DNA from: Sialis fuliginosa
Lineage: Eukaryota; Arthropoda; Insecta; Megaloptera; Sialidae
Direction of reading: 5' to 3'
NCBI GenBank assembly: GCA_961205875.1
Contig: OY540809.1
Span: 16,876,267 to 16,940,266, forward strand
DNA length: 64,000 bases
Numbering within the stretch: the stretch's first letter is position 1; each line of letters starts with the position of its first letter. The position numbers and the translations under genes were made by a program. A model generated the notes under the pieces. That model worked only from the letters and a program-made list of their open reading frames with translations. It was not told where the DNA came from and made no database searches. This document shows, one piece after another, positions 1 through 13,110 of the stretch.

Positions 1-105
1 TTGTTGGACACGTGTCTTTTTATTTTTGCTCTAGTTTGACATACCACAAGCTCATTGAAATTCTCATGGACCGTGCTGTTGCTTCCCCTTGTCAGTGTTA
101 AAAAC

Positions 106-180
106 CTGTCCTGCAAAATAGCTAGAGCAAGGTACTGCAACCTCTTTGTCTAACAAGCTCTGATTAGCTGATGGCATGAA
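106..180 (-). CDS. Probable downstream coding exon of the large unrecognised gene at 1847-5873
   Basis: Read on the minus strand this is a 75-nt segment with a pyrimidine-ended acceptor (CCTTTCAG) before 180 and a donor (GGACAG|GTTTTT) after 106. It is open for 25 codons in phase 0, which is the phase left by the CAG|GTATTT donor at 1847/1846. Joined there, the protein continues from ...RLTVQ into FMPSANQSLLDKEVAVPCSS and on. The residues look coding rather than low-complexity. If it is real, the gene continues past the left edge of the window, and the 1.7-kb intron between holds a foldback repeat. The alternative is that the gene ends at the stop at 1787 and this is a chance open segment. 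Confidence 0.5.
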
Positions 181-389
181 CTGAAAGGTCATAACTCTAA
201 ACTTAATGTATGTCTGATATAAATAAATGTGAAACAGAATTCAAGATATTATACAATAAATCATTGTAATTTGCAAAAAACTCATACCTTTGAATAAAAT
301 AATTAAAATACAGAACGTACAACACTTTATTATAATAAATGTCAGTTCATAATATTGAAAATGAGTCATAATTATTTTAATTTACATTA

Positions 390-1275
390 AAACTTTCGTG
401 GACCCCCTGATGTTGTCCACGCACCTCCAAATTAATTTTAATTTGCCACAGATCACTTCAGCGGACCACTGGGAGTCTGTAGGAACTACTTTGGGAACCA
501 CTGGTGTAGAGTCACAAAATGAAATTAAGTATAAAATAAATATATACTATAATGTTGGGTATTATAAAGAATTTGCTCTATAGTCTGTTTCATTTAAGAT
601 TGCAGTGGTGGGCGAGGATTGACGGTACGATTCACACAGGCACTATTTAACCCTACACTGCACAGTGATGCATATATGCATCACACATGTTTTCCGCCCT
701 ATAACTTAAAATTTACAAAAAAAAGACAATAGAATAACTATAAGAGTAAGAAACCTAATGTAGCTCCACTTCCTCCACAAGACGTACGACTGGATAATGT
801 TAGTCATTTTTCAATTTGGAATGCTACAAGACTGCCATGTAAAAACCCCACATGCAAAGCACAAACATATTCTTTGTGAAAAATGTCAAATTGCTTTATA
901 TGAAAGACATAAATTATTTTAAATCATTTATGAAATATAAATATATTCATAATTAGATTTACTAAAATGTATACCAATGCACACTGGTGCATATATGAAT
1001 CATAACATATTTTTCAAAAAAATATATACATATGTATATAAACTTAAAGTTAATTTTTTAAATTATTTTTCCCGTATTCTTAACGTACACTTACATAGAT
1101 CTTCATCAGCGGTTCATAAACTTATGAGGTCTAGGGACGTTAAATACTAATTACTCATTGGAAAATAGAAATGTAAAAGTACTTTAATTTATGCCAAATA
1201 TGTTTCACGGACCCCTGCCAAAAGTTCAGCGGACCCCTGGGGGTCCGTAGACCCTAGTTTAAGAATCGCTGACTA
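390..1275. repeat. Dispersed repeat fragments with GGACCCCTGG motifs
   Basis: Two related segments, about 398-510 and 1195-1270, share the theme 'cacggacccct...agcggacccctgggggtccgtag' followed by a phrase meaning 'then nothing coding' (aagaatcgctg / gaaccactgg). They look like degenerate ends of a hAT-type non-autonomous element. No target duplication could be assigned. The short ORFs here are not genes. Confidence 0.4.
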
Positions 1276-1578
1276 CATCATTTTTAATAAAAAATAAAGA
1301 ATTGTGCAGTAGGGTTAAAGTTTTTAAATATACTCTATGGGTATTATGACATCATTATTAGTAATTATATTAGTTTTCTAATATCCTAATGTTGATAATA
1401 TAATAATACACATTTTTAGAATAACTAATCTGTCAATTTGAATTTAATTGCACTTGTTTTCTCGGTAAAAATAGTGTTATTGTGAAACTGCCTGGCATTT
1501 TGCCCAATCAGGAGCATGTATTATGCTTCCTATGTTAGCTACCGCTGCAATCTTAAATGAAACAGACTATAGAGCAAA
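572..1578. mobile_element. Foldback element of about 1 kb with terminal inverted repeats of about 40 bp
   Basis: The left end (TTTGCTCTATAGTCTGTTTC, then ATTTAAGATTGCAGTGGT) is matched in reverse complement by the right end ending at 1578. The interior is AT-rich, non-coding and contains other repeat debris. A related 116-bp palindrome sits at 62374-62489. It lies in what is probably the last visible intron of the gene to its right. Confidence 0.65.
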
Positions 1579-1786
1579 AGCTAAGCTAACGCTATTTGCG
1601 AGGTGTCGAATCATTATGAATTTGTATAATAATATAATAATATTAATGCTATACATTTTATGTAGTTCACTTGTCACCACTACTTTCAAATTGCTGATTT
1701 CTAATTAACACGCATGCATCAAGGTCATTCATGTCAACTGTCTGTGGGTTGTCATTTATATGTAATACTCCGTAGATAGCATTAAC

Positions 1787-4700
1787 TTAGCTTTTGCTCT
1801 CAAGCAAATTCTTGACAATATCAGATATAAATCTAATTAAAAATACCTGCACAGTAAGTCTTTTATTTTCTGTTTCAGCAGAACCATTTCCTTCTTCATC
1901 CCTTACATCTTTATGAATAAAATCAAACCGTGCTGAATGAAATGATGATCGAACAATTTTCTTTTTCTTTGGCACATATATTTTAACTTCTTCTAAAGAA
2001 ACTTTTCTCACTGGTTCATCGTCCACACTTCTTAAATCTTCTGTCGATTCAATAGTTAGAAAATACGCTTGAGGATTTTTTAACTGTAGATCTTCATCAT
2101 TTAGATTTTCAGGTAATTGAAATTGATTCGAACCATACATATAACAGTTACATTGTGGTGTCTTTTGAAACTGTCTCATTTTTTCTAAACAACACGAACA
2201 TTTATTATAAAAAGTAGTTGGTGCTGAATTCTGATGTTCATTTTCTAAACGCTGACAATACAAACATCTTTTTATGCTATCAAATACTTTCATACGAGCC
2301 GATTTCATTACACAGCATTTACATATTTTATCCTCTTCGTAATCTGTAGGTTTTTCCTGCGATACGTTATCTGGTACTGTATTCTCTATCAAATTCTGAT
2401 CGTTACTTTTAACAGCTGAAGAATAATGACTTGTTATATTTGAATGAGTGTTTTTGTTATTTGATAAATTAATATACAATTCATCGCTATTGTCTGAAGT
2501 ATTTTTTTGTAGTGTTTCTTTAGCAACTGTGTCATAGGTATTTGCTTTAGAAGTTGCTGTTAGATCGCTTATTCTTTGGTTTACCATCATTTTTACATCT
2601 AACATACCAGAAAATAATTCTGGATTCATATTAGTTTTTAGACTGAAACCTTGATACGAAGAATTATCTTTTCTAAATGGAATCGTAGCATATTTTTGTT
2701 GTTGTAATCTATTTACATTTACACAACAATCAGTTTCTTCTGTAGAAATCGTAGATTCTTTAACTACATTATTAATATTTATATTTGATGTGTTTGTAGC
2801 TGCATCATTATATTTATTTAGTTTATTATCCACAGATTCTGAACGTTGGTTCGGTTCTGCACATTTAATGAACTTTTCATTTGTAATAATACTTTCTCTA
2901 TTAACGTTTGTTATATTTTTTAAATACGGATCTGTACTTCTTTTTGCATCATTTGGTTTTTTATCTGTTATTAATTGATTTTCTTGTGAGTTTATTTGGC
3001 TTCTATAAGTAGTGCTTCCTGAATACAACTCATTACCTTTCCTTATAACTTCTTGTAATCTAGAACTTCTTGGGTAATTTTTCTGAGAATCAAAAGAACT
3101 TTCACGGTTATGACTAGACCAATCACTATTCACTTTGTCATTTTTATTTTTTACACATATGACATTATTACTTGAGCTATTTTCATTTTGTGATTTATTT
3201 TCTAATAATTTTTTTAAATTGTTCAAATGTTCTATTTCTGTTTGAATCCATGCGAGTTGATTTTTTCTTTCTTTTTCAGCAAAACTCATCAAATCTTTGT
3301 CGTCATCTGTTTTTCCACTTTTTTCTGATATTTTCATTTGTGATTTTAATTTTGATTTTAGTAACAGATTCTGTATTTGCCTTCTTTCCAACTTATCTTC
3401 TAAATATTTCTGAATATATTTTCTTTGTGTATATTTATCCTGTTTTTGAATATCAACAATATTATAATCACTTTTTGAACTGCTTGTATTTGTAAAATCT
3501 GTTGAATTAGCATGAATTTGTAAAACTTCATTATTTGAACCAGACGATATTACATTATGTGAAATATCTTTCTTACTAGTTGATTTTGTACAATTCTTTT
3601 TACTCGGACTTTTAATCAATATTTCATTACTTTTTTGTGACAATGGAGAACTGTCAGACTGATTACTAGATTTAACTTCTTCATATTTTTTGTTTAATAA
3701 TTCTCGTAGTTTTTGTCCACGTTTTATTCGTTTTTCTACGTTTTTATCAATATTTTCTTGGTTCTTTTTACTTTTACTACGTTCAGAAGTATTTTTAGTA
3801 GTATCTTTTTTAGGAGATTTTTTAACAAACGTTCCTTCCACACTAGTAAAACAATTTTTAGAAACTTTATAAAGTCTGCCATTAGAATCTTCTCTGAGAT
3901 TTAATCTATTGTAAATTTCATGCATAATATCATCTTCTGTTTCTCCCTCGGTTTCATTATTTTGATAATTTTTTCTCTTTGTGTTTTTATCGTTTTCAAA
4001 ATTACTTTCATCATCATAATCAGCACCAACTAACTTCTGGACAACTTTTTTTATAATCTTTTTCTTTTCATTTTTCATGCATTGTTTTGAATTAACAAGA
4101 TTTTTTATCATATCAACAGTTTTTTCTAAATCTTTAATCAAATCGTTTGATAACTGTCTACATGAAACATCTTTTTCTACTGAATTTGATGATCCAGCAT
4201 AGCTTGAAGCTTCTGTGTGACTGTGAGTAGATGTTTGTGAACTAGAAAATGATGATTTATTTGTAGCAACTGTCTTTGAAGATCTCTGAATATTATTTTG
4301 ATATGAACGACGATGCAAATTTTCTAAAGGATCAGACAAGGGTTTTTCTAATTTTATTTCGCTATCTGGTGTTTCACTCAATCGTAATTCTTCTGAGTTA
4401 CTTCTTTGTTCATATGTATTGCCTGGTAAGTATTCAAAACTATTACTTTTTGGTAAATTCAATGTACCTATTGCAATATGATCAGGACTTTGATTTTGAT
4501 ACATTCTAGAAGTACCTAGAAAAAAATTGTTATAAATATTTATAAAAGAAATGATTTACAAATGGTCATCCTATCAATAGTTTTTTGAATTAATTTTCTG
4601 CAAAGTTTTATTAACCAAGAAATAATATTAGCTTATATAAAAATAAAATATAATAAACAGATTCATCTATACCTTCTAATGGATCTTCCACTAAATCTTC

Positions 4701-5873
4701 TTTGAGATCTCTTTCATAATTACTGTGGGAAGAATTTGTTGACTTATCGCTATCAGTCACTTGCACACCTTTTGAAACCATTTCCAAACCTTTATAAGCA
4801 GTTTGAATATTTTTATCTATTGGTTTATTTGGACCCTCTTTATGTTTATATTTGGCAGACTTAGGTCTTGATTTTTTAAAGGTAGATAGCTTTACAGGAT
4901 GATTTCGTCTAACATCAGACACACTATGATATTTTCTTAGTTTACCAACAGTTAAAGTTGGCAAGATGTATAAATTCTCTGAACTACCTGTAGAATCTTT
5001 TGATAATGTTGAATTTTGAGAATTTATTTGCGTCTTTGTTTTAACTTCTTTGGTCTTGTTTTTTAGAGAAATTTTTGTCTCACATTCAGTATTTACTGGG
5101 ATATCAATGTGAATATTTTCAGACTCAGTTTTTCTATTTTCAGTTTTCAATATCGGAGTAATATTTTCACCACAATGAGGTGTACTCCTTTGTCTTGCTT
5201 GCGATAAGGGTGTAGATTCTGCATCTGGTATACCCAAAGAATAATGTTCCTTTTTTAAACGTAAGATATTTGGATTATTAAATTTAACACTTGCTTTCAT
5301 ACCAATGCCTGCCTGTTCACCATCACTATGAGTTTGTTTTTCTTCTAGTACATGTTTAGGTATTTTTTTAATAGCACCTTCTGAATTTTGGTCTATGATC
5401 ATTTGCTCAATCGTACTTAAAACAGGTAACGATTTGGTACGTTCTCTTTCTCCCCTATAATTTAAATAACCTACATCAGCTCCGCTATCCCATTCTAAAC
5501 GCTTATTAGAAGCTACACTGCTAGTAGGTGAAGAAAGCCTTACATTTTCACCAATGTCTTCATTTAAAATATCTAATGGTTTCCCATCATGTCCAATTAT
5601 TGCAGGAATATTCCATTTATTACCAGAAATTTTAGAGGTTTGATCACCTCTTAAATATTCTGAAGTTTTTGAAAGAACATTTCTTGCTTTCTCAATATTT
5701 GAAGCACTTATTGCAAATTGAGATCTTGGTGGATTTACTAAATACTGTGGAAAATCTCTTTCTTTACCAAACATTTCATAATATTTTAATGCTGTTGAAG
5801 GCAAACTGCTGCATGGTGCTTCTTTGTTTTTAGATTTGTTTTTAGTTTTTTCATCTTCTGAATTAGATTCCAT
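1787..5873 (-). CDS. Large low-complexity protein of unknown function, two exons joined in frame
   Basis: Exon 1 is 5873-4673 and exon 2 starts at 4515. The donor GAAG|GTATAG and acceptor TTTTTTCTAG|GTAC splice one leftover base to two, giving ...DPLEGTSRMYQNQ... with no frame break. The start at 5873 has an in-frame TAA two codons upstream. Exon 2 runs to the stop at 1787 (1309 aa in total), or splices out at a good CAG|GTATTT donor at 1847 into a further exon. The protein is rich in Ser, Asn, Lys, Glu and Gln and is mostly predicted disordered. A Lys/Arg/Gln/Leu-rich stretch (about 3200-3450) is probably coiled coil. A cysteine cluster (CKCC, CLYC, CSCC, CNC) lies at about residues 1130-1190 and may bind metal. 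I do not recognise the family. The overall look (disordered, coiled coil, basic tail) would suit a cytoskeletal or centrosomal scaffold, but that is a guess. Confidence 0.85.
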
Positions 5874-7161
5874 GTTAATTTATAGTATGTACTTATCACA
5901 AATATGTGCTTTACATATATATTTATAAACTTAAAAACTTATATTATTATCATTATGTTGGAACTTTCAAGCACTTTCTAGTAAAACATTATATGAAATT
6001 ATAAATTATAGTCATTTTCTCATATTCACAATAATAATAAACGTAATCAATATAATTAATTATATTTACAAACTCTTAACCGTTATATAAACAACTATGT
6101 ATTGTCATTTTCATATGTGAAAGAATCAAAAGAATACATTTACTATACTTTATAAAAACATTGTAAAACCATTTGAAATTTGAATATTTTATGGTCTGTT
6201 TAATACAAGTATATATTAATTCTTTTATTTTTTAAATTCAATAAATAATTCAAAATTATAACAAAAAAATATCAAACATAAATATGATAGACTTTTATTT
6301 TTATTAAACTATTTAGTAATTTTGTCAAAGTTTATGAAAATGGTAGTACTGAGTCTGAGTACACAAAAACGTAAATGAATTTATAAAGTGAGATAGCTGA
6401 TTACGTTATAACATGCGTTATAAATGCTTTGTCACTCTTGCATCCTAGAAACAGATGTTACAGTGGATATAGTTATCTATTTGTAGTGGAAGAAGAAAGC
6501 TTGGCGTTCTGTCAAAACACAAAGAAATAATTATTTAACAGTGATTGTTTTCGAATAATTTGCGTTTAAAACAAAAGTGAAAATGATTAAGCATATGTTA
6601 AGGGATCTTGAACATTGCTAAAAGTGTTACGAGTGTTTTTATAGTGAATCAAAGCTCGAATAACGAGCCATCAAAATAGTGGACTCGCCCATTGTATATT
6701 TTAGATTGACCTTCAAAGACTTGTTTGTGAAAAAAATAAATGTCAGATAATATCGTGCTTCAGTAATTTGTTTTCGAATCACGATATTCAATTTTCAAAG
6801 CAATTCAAATATCTGTAATGTACTCCGGAAGCAAACCGGCTACGAAAGTGTTAATAGTCAAAAGAATATCACCAGAAACAAAAAGTCTTCCTGTTCCATT
6901 ACTCGGTTTTTTGCATTGTAAACGAAAAGGTGTCTTCATACACCCCTCCGCGATGTACAAGAACTGTATTATAAGAAATAGATTTAACTCATTTAAACCA
7001 TATAGTGTACCGCCGAGAACCTGTTGGCAAAACTAAATAAGTACGATTACAAATCACACCAAACATTTGTAATCGTAAGATTCACATCGTCAAGAGCAAT
7101 ATATCGTTATTGAACAAACAACACTACCGCTTTATTTAATTAAGAATATAGATTTAGAATC
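5874..7161. other. Divergent intergenic region and probable 5' UTRs
   Basis: This 1.3-kb stretch separates the minus-strand gene (start 5873) from Maf1 (start 7162). It must hold both promoters. No TATA box or initiator can be named with confidence. An ORF at 6818-7036 lies upstream of Maf1 in a slightly less AT-rich segment; it could be an upstream ORF in the Maf1 leader but has no recognisable product. Confidence 0.5.
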
Positions 7162-8721
7162 ATGAAGTTGCTGGAGAGCAGTCGCTTTGAAGCAATCAAC
7201 AATGCACTGTGCATTAAAACAGGAGACAGTATCATCAGAGGTCGTATCGAGAGTTACTCATGCAAGATGGCAGGTAACGATAAAGCTATGTACAAAAGGT
7301 TCAACGCGGATCAGCATCCGCATGACCTGCAAGCTTTGTCACCTCCTGAAGGAAGGAGTCCTGGGCATTACAGGTATCAAATATTGCTATTATTTAAAAC
7401 TCATCATTTTTGAGAAAATTAAAATATGATATTCTTTATAATCAGGGACTGAACCCGCTATAGATAACGGTTCCAGTTCATAATTCATGAAAATTGAGTC
7501 AACATATATGTATAATAATGTAGATATTATTGTAAATTACTTTTTTTATTATGAATATTTTAAGTAATCGCCCATCAAATAAAAATCACGATAATGAATT
7601 AATTTAGGTATACGGCATATTACACAAAAGTAAAAAAAAAATATTTTGTAGCTTCGAATTTTTCAAAGTTTGTAGTTTATTAACGGACATCATGTATAAA
7701 ATAATTAAATTCTACATAAAGGCAGTGCATTGTTTAATTAAGCTACTGCCACACCTAAATGCAAGAATTTTCTTAAATTAAACACAAAAATAATTTTTCA
7801 AAATAATTGCTAAAAACATAAATTATTTAAATAAATAGTTTTTTATTTCATTAATTAATCGTTCTACGTTTTTCAAAAATATTGTACAACCTTTTTTCCA
7901 GATTATAAGAATATTTACGTATAATTTAAATGTCTTAAAAGAGAGGAGATATCAAAAAAATATACACTTTTGACTCACTTTTTAAAATTAATATTTATAT
8001 ACTTATATTTTATTATGACTAGAAAGTTTTCTCTGAATAATTAATTTATTATAATTGCTAATTAACTAATTTCTAAAACAATGAAATAAATTTTAATTTT
8101 GTATATAAAAATATTCGTACATTTTACAGCCGAAGCATATCAGGTGACGAAGATGGTCCGTTGTGTGACACGATAAGTCGTAAAACACTTTTCTATTTGA
8201 TTGCCACTCTAAACGCATCATTTCAGCCTGACTATGATTTCTCTGATGCCAAGGTATGCACACACATAGAGTTACTAATCTATCAAATGATTATTACTTT
8301 TAAAATCAATCACAGAGTCACGAATTCAGTAAGGAGCCTTCATTGAACTGGGTAATGAATGCAGTGGACACAAATCTGAACGCCACCGCAGGCGAAGCGT
8401 ACCGGGCACTACGCCCTGCATTGTGGGCCGCCATAAATGACGAAATCAGTCTGTCCGACTGCGACATTTACTCGTACAACCCTGATTTTGCCGGCGATCC
8501 GTTTGGTGAAGACGGATGTCTCTGGTCATTCAATTACTTCTACTACAATAAAAAAATGAAACGCATAGTGTTTTTCTCATGTCGCGCCATTAAGTAAGTT
8601 TTTTTAAATACATTTAGAATATGAGAAATTTATGTTTGTTTTTATTCGTAGTCCGTACTACGCGTTGGATTCAGGCTTTGGCAGTGATTTCGCTATGGAT
8701 GAAGATGAAGATTTTGAATAA
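7162..8721 (+). CDS. Maf1: Maf1, repressor of RNA polymerase III transcription
   Basis: Four exons: 7162-7373, 8130-8253, 8316-8593 and 8652-8721. All have GT-AG borders and join in frame to 227 codons plus stop. Maf1 is a nutrient- and TOR-controlled protein that binds RNA polymerase III and blocks its recruitment by TFIIIB. The three classical Maf1 blocks are visible: the N-terminal box ([28 protein letters not shown]), the middle box ([20 protein letters not shown]), and the C-terminal box ([14 protein letters not shown], [30 protein letters not shown]). The protein ends in a short acidic tail (DEDEDFE), shorter than the vertebrate tail. The segment between boxes A and B is short, so the serine-rich phosphorylated linker known in vertebrates and yeast is reduced. 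The start codon is the first ATG of the conserved N-terminus. Nothing looks broken. Confidence 0.97.
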
Positions 8722-9500
8722 GCATTGGGGGTTTGTTTTTATTCACATTAACATTTTTAATTATTATATTAGGATTGTTGGAGGCCATTTCAAATATTGT
8801 GTACTCCGTAAGTTACACTGTCGCTCCTTAATATATTTTTTTCTACCAGAGGACAGTTGTAAATGAGAAAGTAATCCATAAGAAATAACTGTTATTCCTC
8901 AATACATATGTTTCTTTTAGAGAGAAAACAGTTTCTTTTGGAATTCTATAACTGAACAAAGTTAATATACGAACATAACTGATTATCAATTAAGCTGTAA
9001 TTATTTTGTACTAAAGTACAATAGGCACTCGGTAATCCGGCGTTTGCCAATCCGGCATGTCCAATAGTCCAGCATTTTGCAACTCAGCTCTCCTGCTCAA
9101 TAATCCGGAAGGTTTGCACATTAAACTGGTGCTTTATAGAGCAGAGAGCACATACGCACATAGTTCGTCACAATTTTGCTCTTGCTCTGCAGTTCAGTAC
9201 TCGTCCTTCTGTACATAAATATTAGATGTCTGCAGATATAAAACAGTTTCTTTTAGAATCTAAGCAAGTATTTTGTTTGCACTGAGACATGCTTTCAGTC
9301 AAGATTGGAAGTGATTTCAATTATGAATAAAATATTTTGAACCAAGAATATCTGTCACAAATATCGAATATTGGAATTAATGGGGAATCTTATTTTTTGT
9401 GTCAATAAAATTATTGGCTATTTTACTTAATTTTCTAGTTTAAGGTCTTATGAATATCCATACAAAATTTCATGCCGAAATTCGTAAAACTGCCAGAATT
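8722..9500. other. Maf1 3' flank with a short pogo-like repeat end
   Basis: Non-coding and AT-rich. About 9026-9120 has the recurring phrase 'ggcactcggtaatccggcg...caatccggcatgtcc', which resembles the CCGG-containing ends of pogo/Tigger-type elements. Only one end is seen, so no element is called. No further genes are visible. Confidence 0.4.
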
Positions 9501-12500
9501 ATGAGCTCTTAAACAACTTGGAACGCAGAGTACTGAATTTTAAACGCTACTTTCTTGAAGTAGATTTTTTGTGGGTGGTTGGCATGATATCAATGAAACA
9601 ACTGAACCAATTGGCTTCAAATTTGATCTGCACGTCGAGCAAATATCTATTTATCATTCATTTATTTAATAGAAAAAAATTGTTAAAAAATATAATTTTC
9701 ATATAAAAATCACTGCTCCCTCAATTTTTTTTGTTCATCAAACCATATTTACATGGTAAAATACTGTTTGGATTTTTTGTTTGAGATGTTCTGGAAAATT
9801 ATTATGCCAACCAGTGAACGAGGGACTCTAGATGGAAAATTAAAAAAAATTACTATTTGTTCAATGATGAATAAAAATATGTTCCATATTTTTAGTCCTA
9901 AAAATGAGATCCCCTCCATTAATATGTTAACAACCTTAAATCTAAATATCACCGACAATATCTGCCAGTATATAATCAGTTATGGTTTAAATATTATATA
10001 TTTCACACAATATTCTGAAATTTATAATCAACCTCCAATGTATTTTTTTTAGAACGTGGCAAGTTTATATCTATATTGTCTAACTATAACGATTTGGTAT
10101 CAAAGCATAATCTAGTGTTGTTTATTTAATAACAATATTGCTCTAGTATTCTCGGACAATACAAAGGCAGGTGACAGCTGCGGTGAGACTTTGTGTTGCT
10201 GACAGTACGCGATGTGTCGTAAATAAAATGATCAAACGACTTGTAACATAATACGTTTGATCATTTTATTCGTAAATATATATTTAATTGTTATAATTAT
10301 GTAAGTTGAACGTTTCATTCAAGATCAAACTATTTGTAATATATAAAATCACAGTAAATAGAACTTAAGACATCTATTACATGTATCATTGTTGTAGATC
10401 TGTATATTGCACGAAGCTTTTGTTGAATAGTTTGAATATTGAATGAATGAGGTGATTTCTTATTATAACAAATAAGTATGTAAGAAAAATTGGATTTATT
10501 ATCAAGTTCCTGTTGAACTTGTTGATTTAGAATTTGATTGATCAGATTCTATTTTTTGGTGAATTTATATGTTTAAAGTATTACAGTGGTGTCCAACTTT
10601 ATTTTAAATTACATTAAAAAATTGTGTGAGTCATAGGAAATTATCAAAATTTAAGCAAATTTTATTTTGGGAAAGGGGATTAACCACTTAACAGTCGAAT
10701 TACAAACTCTTTGCCCGAGTTATGCTCGGGCTAGACTGGGAAACTGGGAACTGATTAAAAAAAATCAGTTGCAAACTACATGTTGGACATCTCTGTAATT
10801 GTGTATTTTACTCTATTATTATTTTAAAATATTGTAGAAATTTGATTATTCAAGTATGTGAGTCAGTGACCATTACCAACTGTTCAGGAACACTATTGGT
10901 CTATTCAAAATTATTTTAAAAGAATGTTATTCCATTTGAAATTTTTTCCGTATAAAATTAAATAATACTTGATAACACCATCTTTTTAATTGTTCCATAG
11001 TCTATAACATTCTTTATAATATATTCAATCAGCATTGAAATTGTGACAACAGCGCAAATGATTTGAAATAATATAGGTATTTATTTATTTATAGCCTGTT
11101 AATTTCATAAATTGTTCTTTAAAGATAATTTTATCCTCTACGAATTCAATCACTTGATATTATATCGTAATTGCAACCGTTTACAACATGTTGAAGTCAT
11201 TTATTACTTATCATTAATTTAACCTGGATAACACCAGAAAAAAGTTTTTTTTTTTTTTTGTGAAATTTTAAATAGACTATAGGGACTAGAGTAAGAAACG
11301 TTTGCACAAAAAATTGATGCAATATCATTTTGAACAAAGAAAATATAAAGGAAACAACAAGAAACGTTAAAAGTGAGGTTATGTTTTAAAATATTTGAAA
11401 ATTAATTGTTGCAATACTGCAACAATGGTCTTTATCAGTACAAATATTTTTTCCTGTATATCACCAATGTTTTAATACGATTGTTTTCTACTTACTGCAG
11501 ATGTGCTAAATCATTAACAAACGTTAGATACCTAGTTCTCAGTTTGCGGGAAGAAAATTTTTTCATATTACCGAACATTTGGATAATCATTTTTTTACAT
11601 AAAATCTATATGGTAAAATAGAATTTGATCATTTTTTAAATCAACATGTTGAACTAGTTGATTTTAGCTGTTATGTCAGTATTTTATAACATTACTTAGT
11701 ACAAGTTTTTAATTCTAGTACACATAGATATAAGATTTTATTTTATTTGTAAAATTAAAATATTTTTTTATTCGATGCAGAGGTCGTTCTGTAGTTTGTA
11801 TATATATTATAATTAATTAGATTTAGTACAAACATGAAAATGAAATTTTATTTTTTATATGAGCTTGATGCAATATTAAGAATTACTATTTTTATTTAAT
11901 AAAAACCGTAGTATTTTTTTTGAATAAAAATATAATTATGTAAAATATAAAAATGAGACTAACACAAAGTGATATTTTTGTTTAATAAAATCTAGTCTTT
12001 TTTTAAATGAAAATATAAAATATATGTGATAGAATTTCATTTTAAAAGTGCTTATTAATTAATATTACAATTCAAAATTTTAAAAGCATTGTTGAATGAA
12101 AATCTGTTTTGCTTATTTAAAAATATATAACTTAATGAGTTAGCGACATCACTCAAATGTTTTTAAATTAATATAATTCACTAATTAACGCCCAATTTTA
12201 CCAAATAATGTCATCGATCTGGGCTCTATTGGTCCAGTTGAAGATTTTGGTGAAAATGGGGGTAAGAATAGTACTAATAATAAATTAACTGCAAATTTGT
12301 AATAACGTTTGTATAACGTTATGAAAGAATGCTTGCTAAAATTGGTGTGTGTTGAATATTTATAACGAATGAAAAAATTTTGTAGCAGGTGAAAAATTTG
12401 TTGGCGTTGAAATTTCATCTAATTTGTATCATCAATGATGTATACCGATATTAATCGCAGTGAAATCTCTCAAAATGTATATTTTTACGTGGTAAAAATT

Positions 12501-12900
12501 AATTTCGCATTTATAAATTTAATAATATATGAATTCGATATTTTCATTTAAAAATTTTCAAACTTGTCTGACAGATAATTAAGAGAGAATACAGCTAATT
12601 AAAAATATCCTGACCATTTTTCTAAAACAATAAAAAATTAAATCTGAAAATTCTTACGATAACAAAAATACATTTTCTGCTATTTATATTTGATATATTA
12701 TGGTTCGCTGCCCATTCTATACTAATATAATGTTTTAAGAAGTTTTGAAAAGGTATCTTGCTACACCATCACATCAGCCAATGTAAAAAAAATTATTGGG
12801 AAATTAAATCAATTTTGAAAATATAATAGAGCCGTTTAAATAAAGTACTTGAAAAAAATGAAAATATATCCTTTGAGAGGTTTTGCTGTACTTATAAACA
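9501..12900. other. AT-rich intergenic DNA, no gene seen
   Basis: Only short unconvincing ORFs on both strands. The one structured item is the hairpin at 10217-10272. No splice-bounded coding segments were found. Confidence 0.6.
10217..10272. repeat. Short inverted repeat (hairpin)
   Basis: The left arm starts CGTAAATAAAATGATCAAACG and the right arm CGTTTGATCATTTTATTCG is its near-perfect reverse complement, with a loop of about 16 bp. It has no coding context. It may be a minimal foldback element relic. Confidence 0.7.
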
Positions 12901-13110
12901 GTGGCGTCACTAGATGACACCTTAGGTGGTAATTGATACATTCACCTGCCCCCCCCCCCCCCCCCAAATCGGTAGGTTTCAATTTTTGAATTTTTAACGA
13001 CAGAAAAAATATCAGTCGTCTGTTTCATTGTTTTTATAAGAAAGTTATTTTTTACACATTTTATCTCTTGATCCCCCCACTCCTCTAGCGATGCCATTGC
13101 TTGTAAAACC
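12900..13110. mobile_element. hAT-like non-autonomous element fragment, 'cagtggcgt' type
   Basis: It begins CAGTGGCGTCACTAGATGAC and contains a long poly-C run and the segment 'gacagaaaaaatat'. The same modules recur at 26375-26700 and 36073-36293. It ends near 'gcgatgccattgctt', a degraded copy of the starting repeat. Confidence 0.55.

Noticed and set aside
3172..3495. 107-aa plus-strand ORF rich in Phe and Leu
   Set aside because: Antisense shadow of the Lys/Glu-rich minus-strand gene; apparent membrane segments are a composition artefact.
9749..10052. Overlapping ORFs on both strands (69 and 99 aa)
   Set aside because: AT-rich, no motif, no splice context; probably chance.
12943..12966. 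Poly-C runs here and at 14836, 24742, 26407, 51915, 52561 and 61233
   Set aside because: Recurrent parts of the dispersed repeats, not independent signals.
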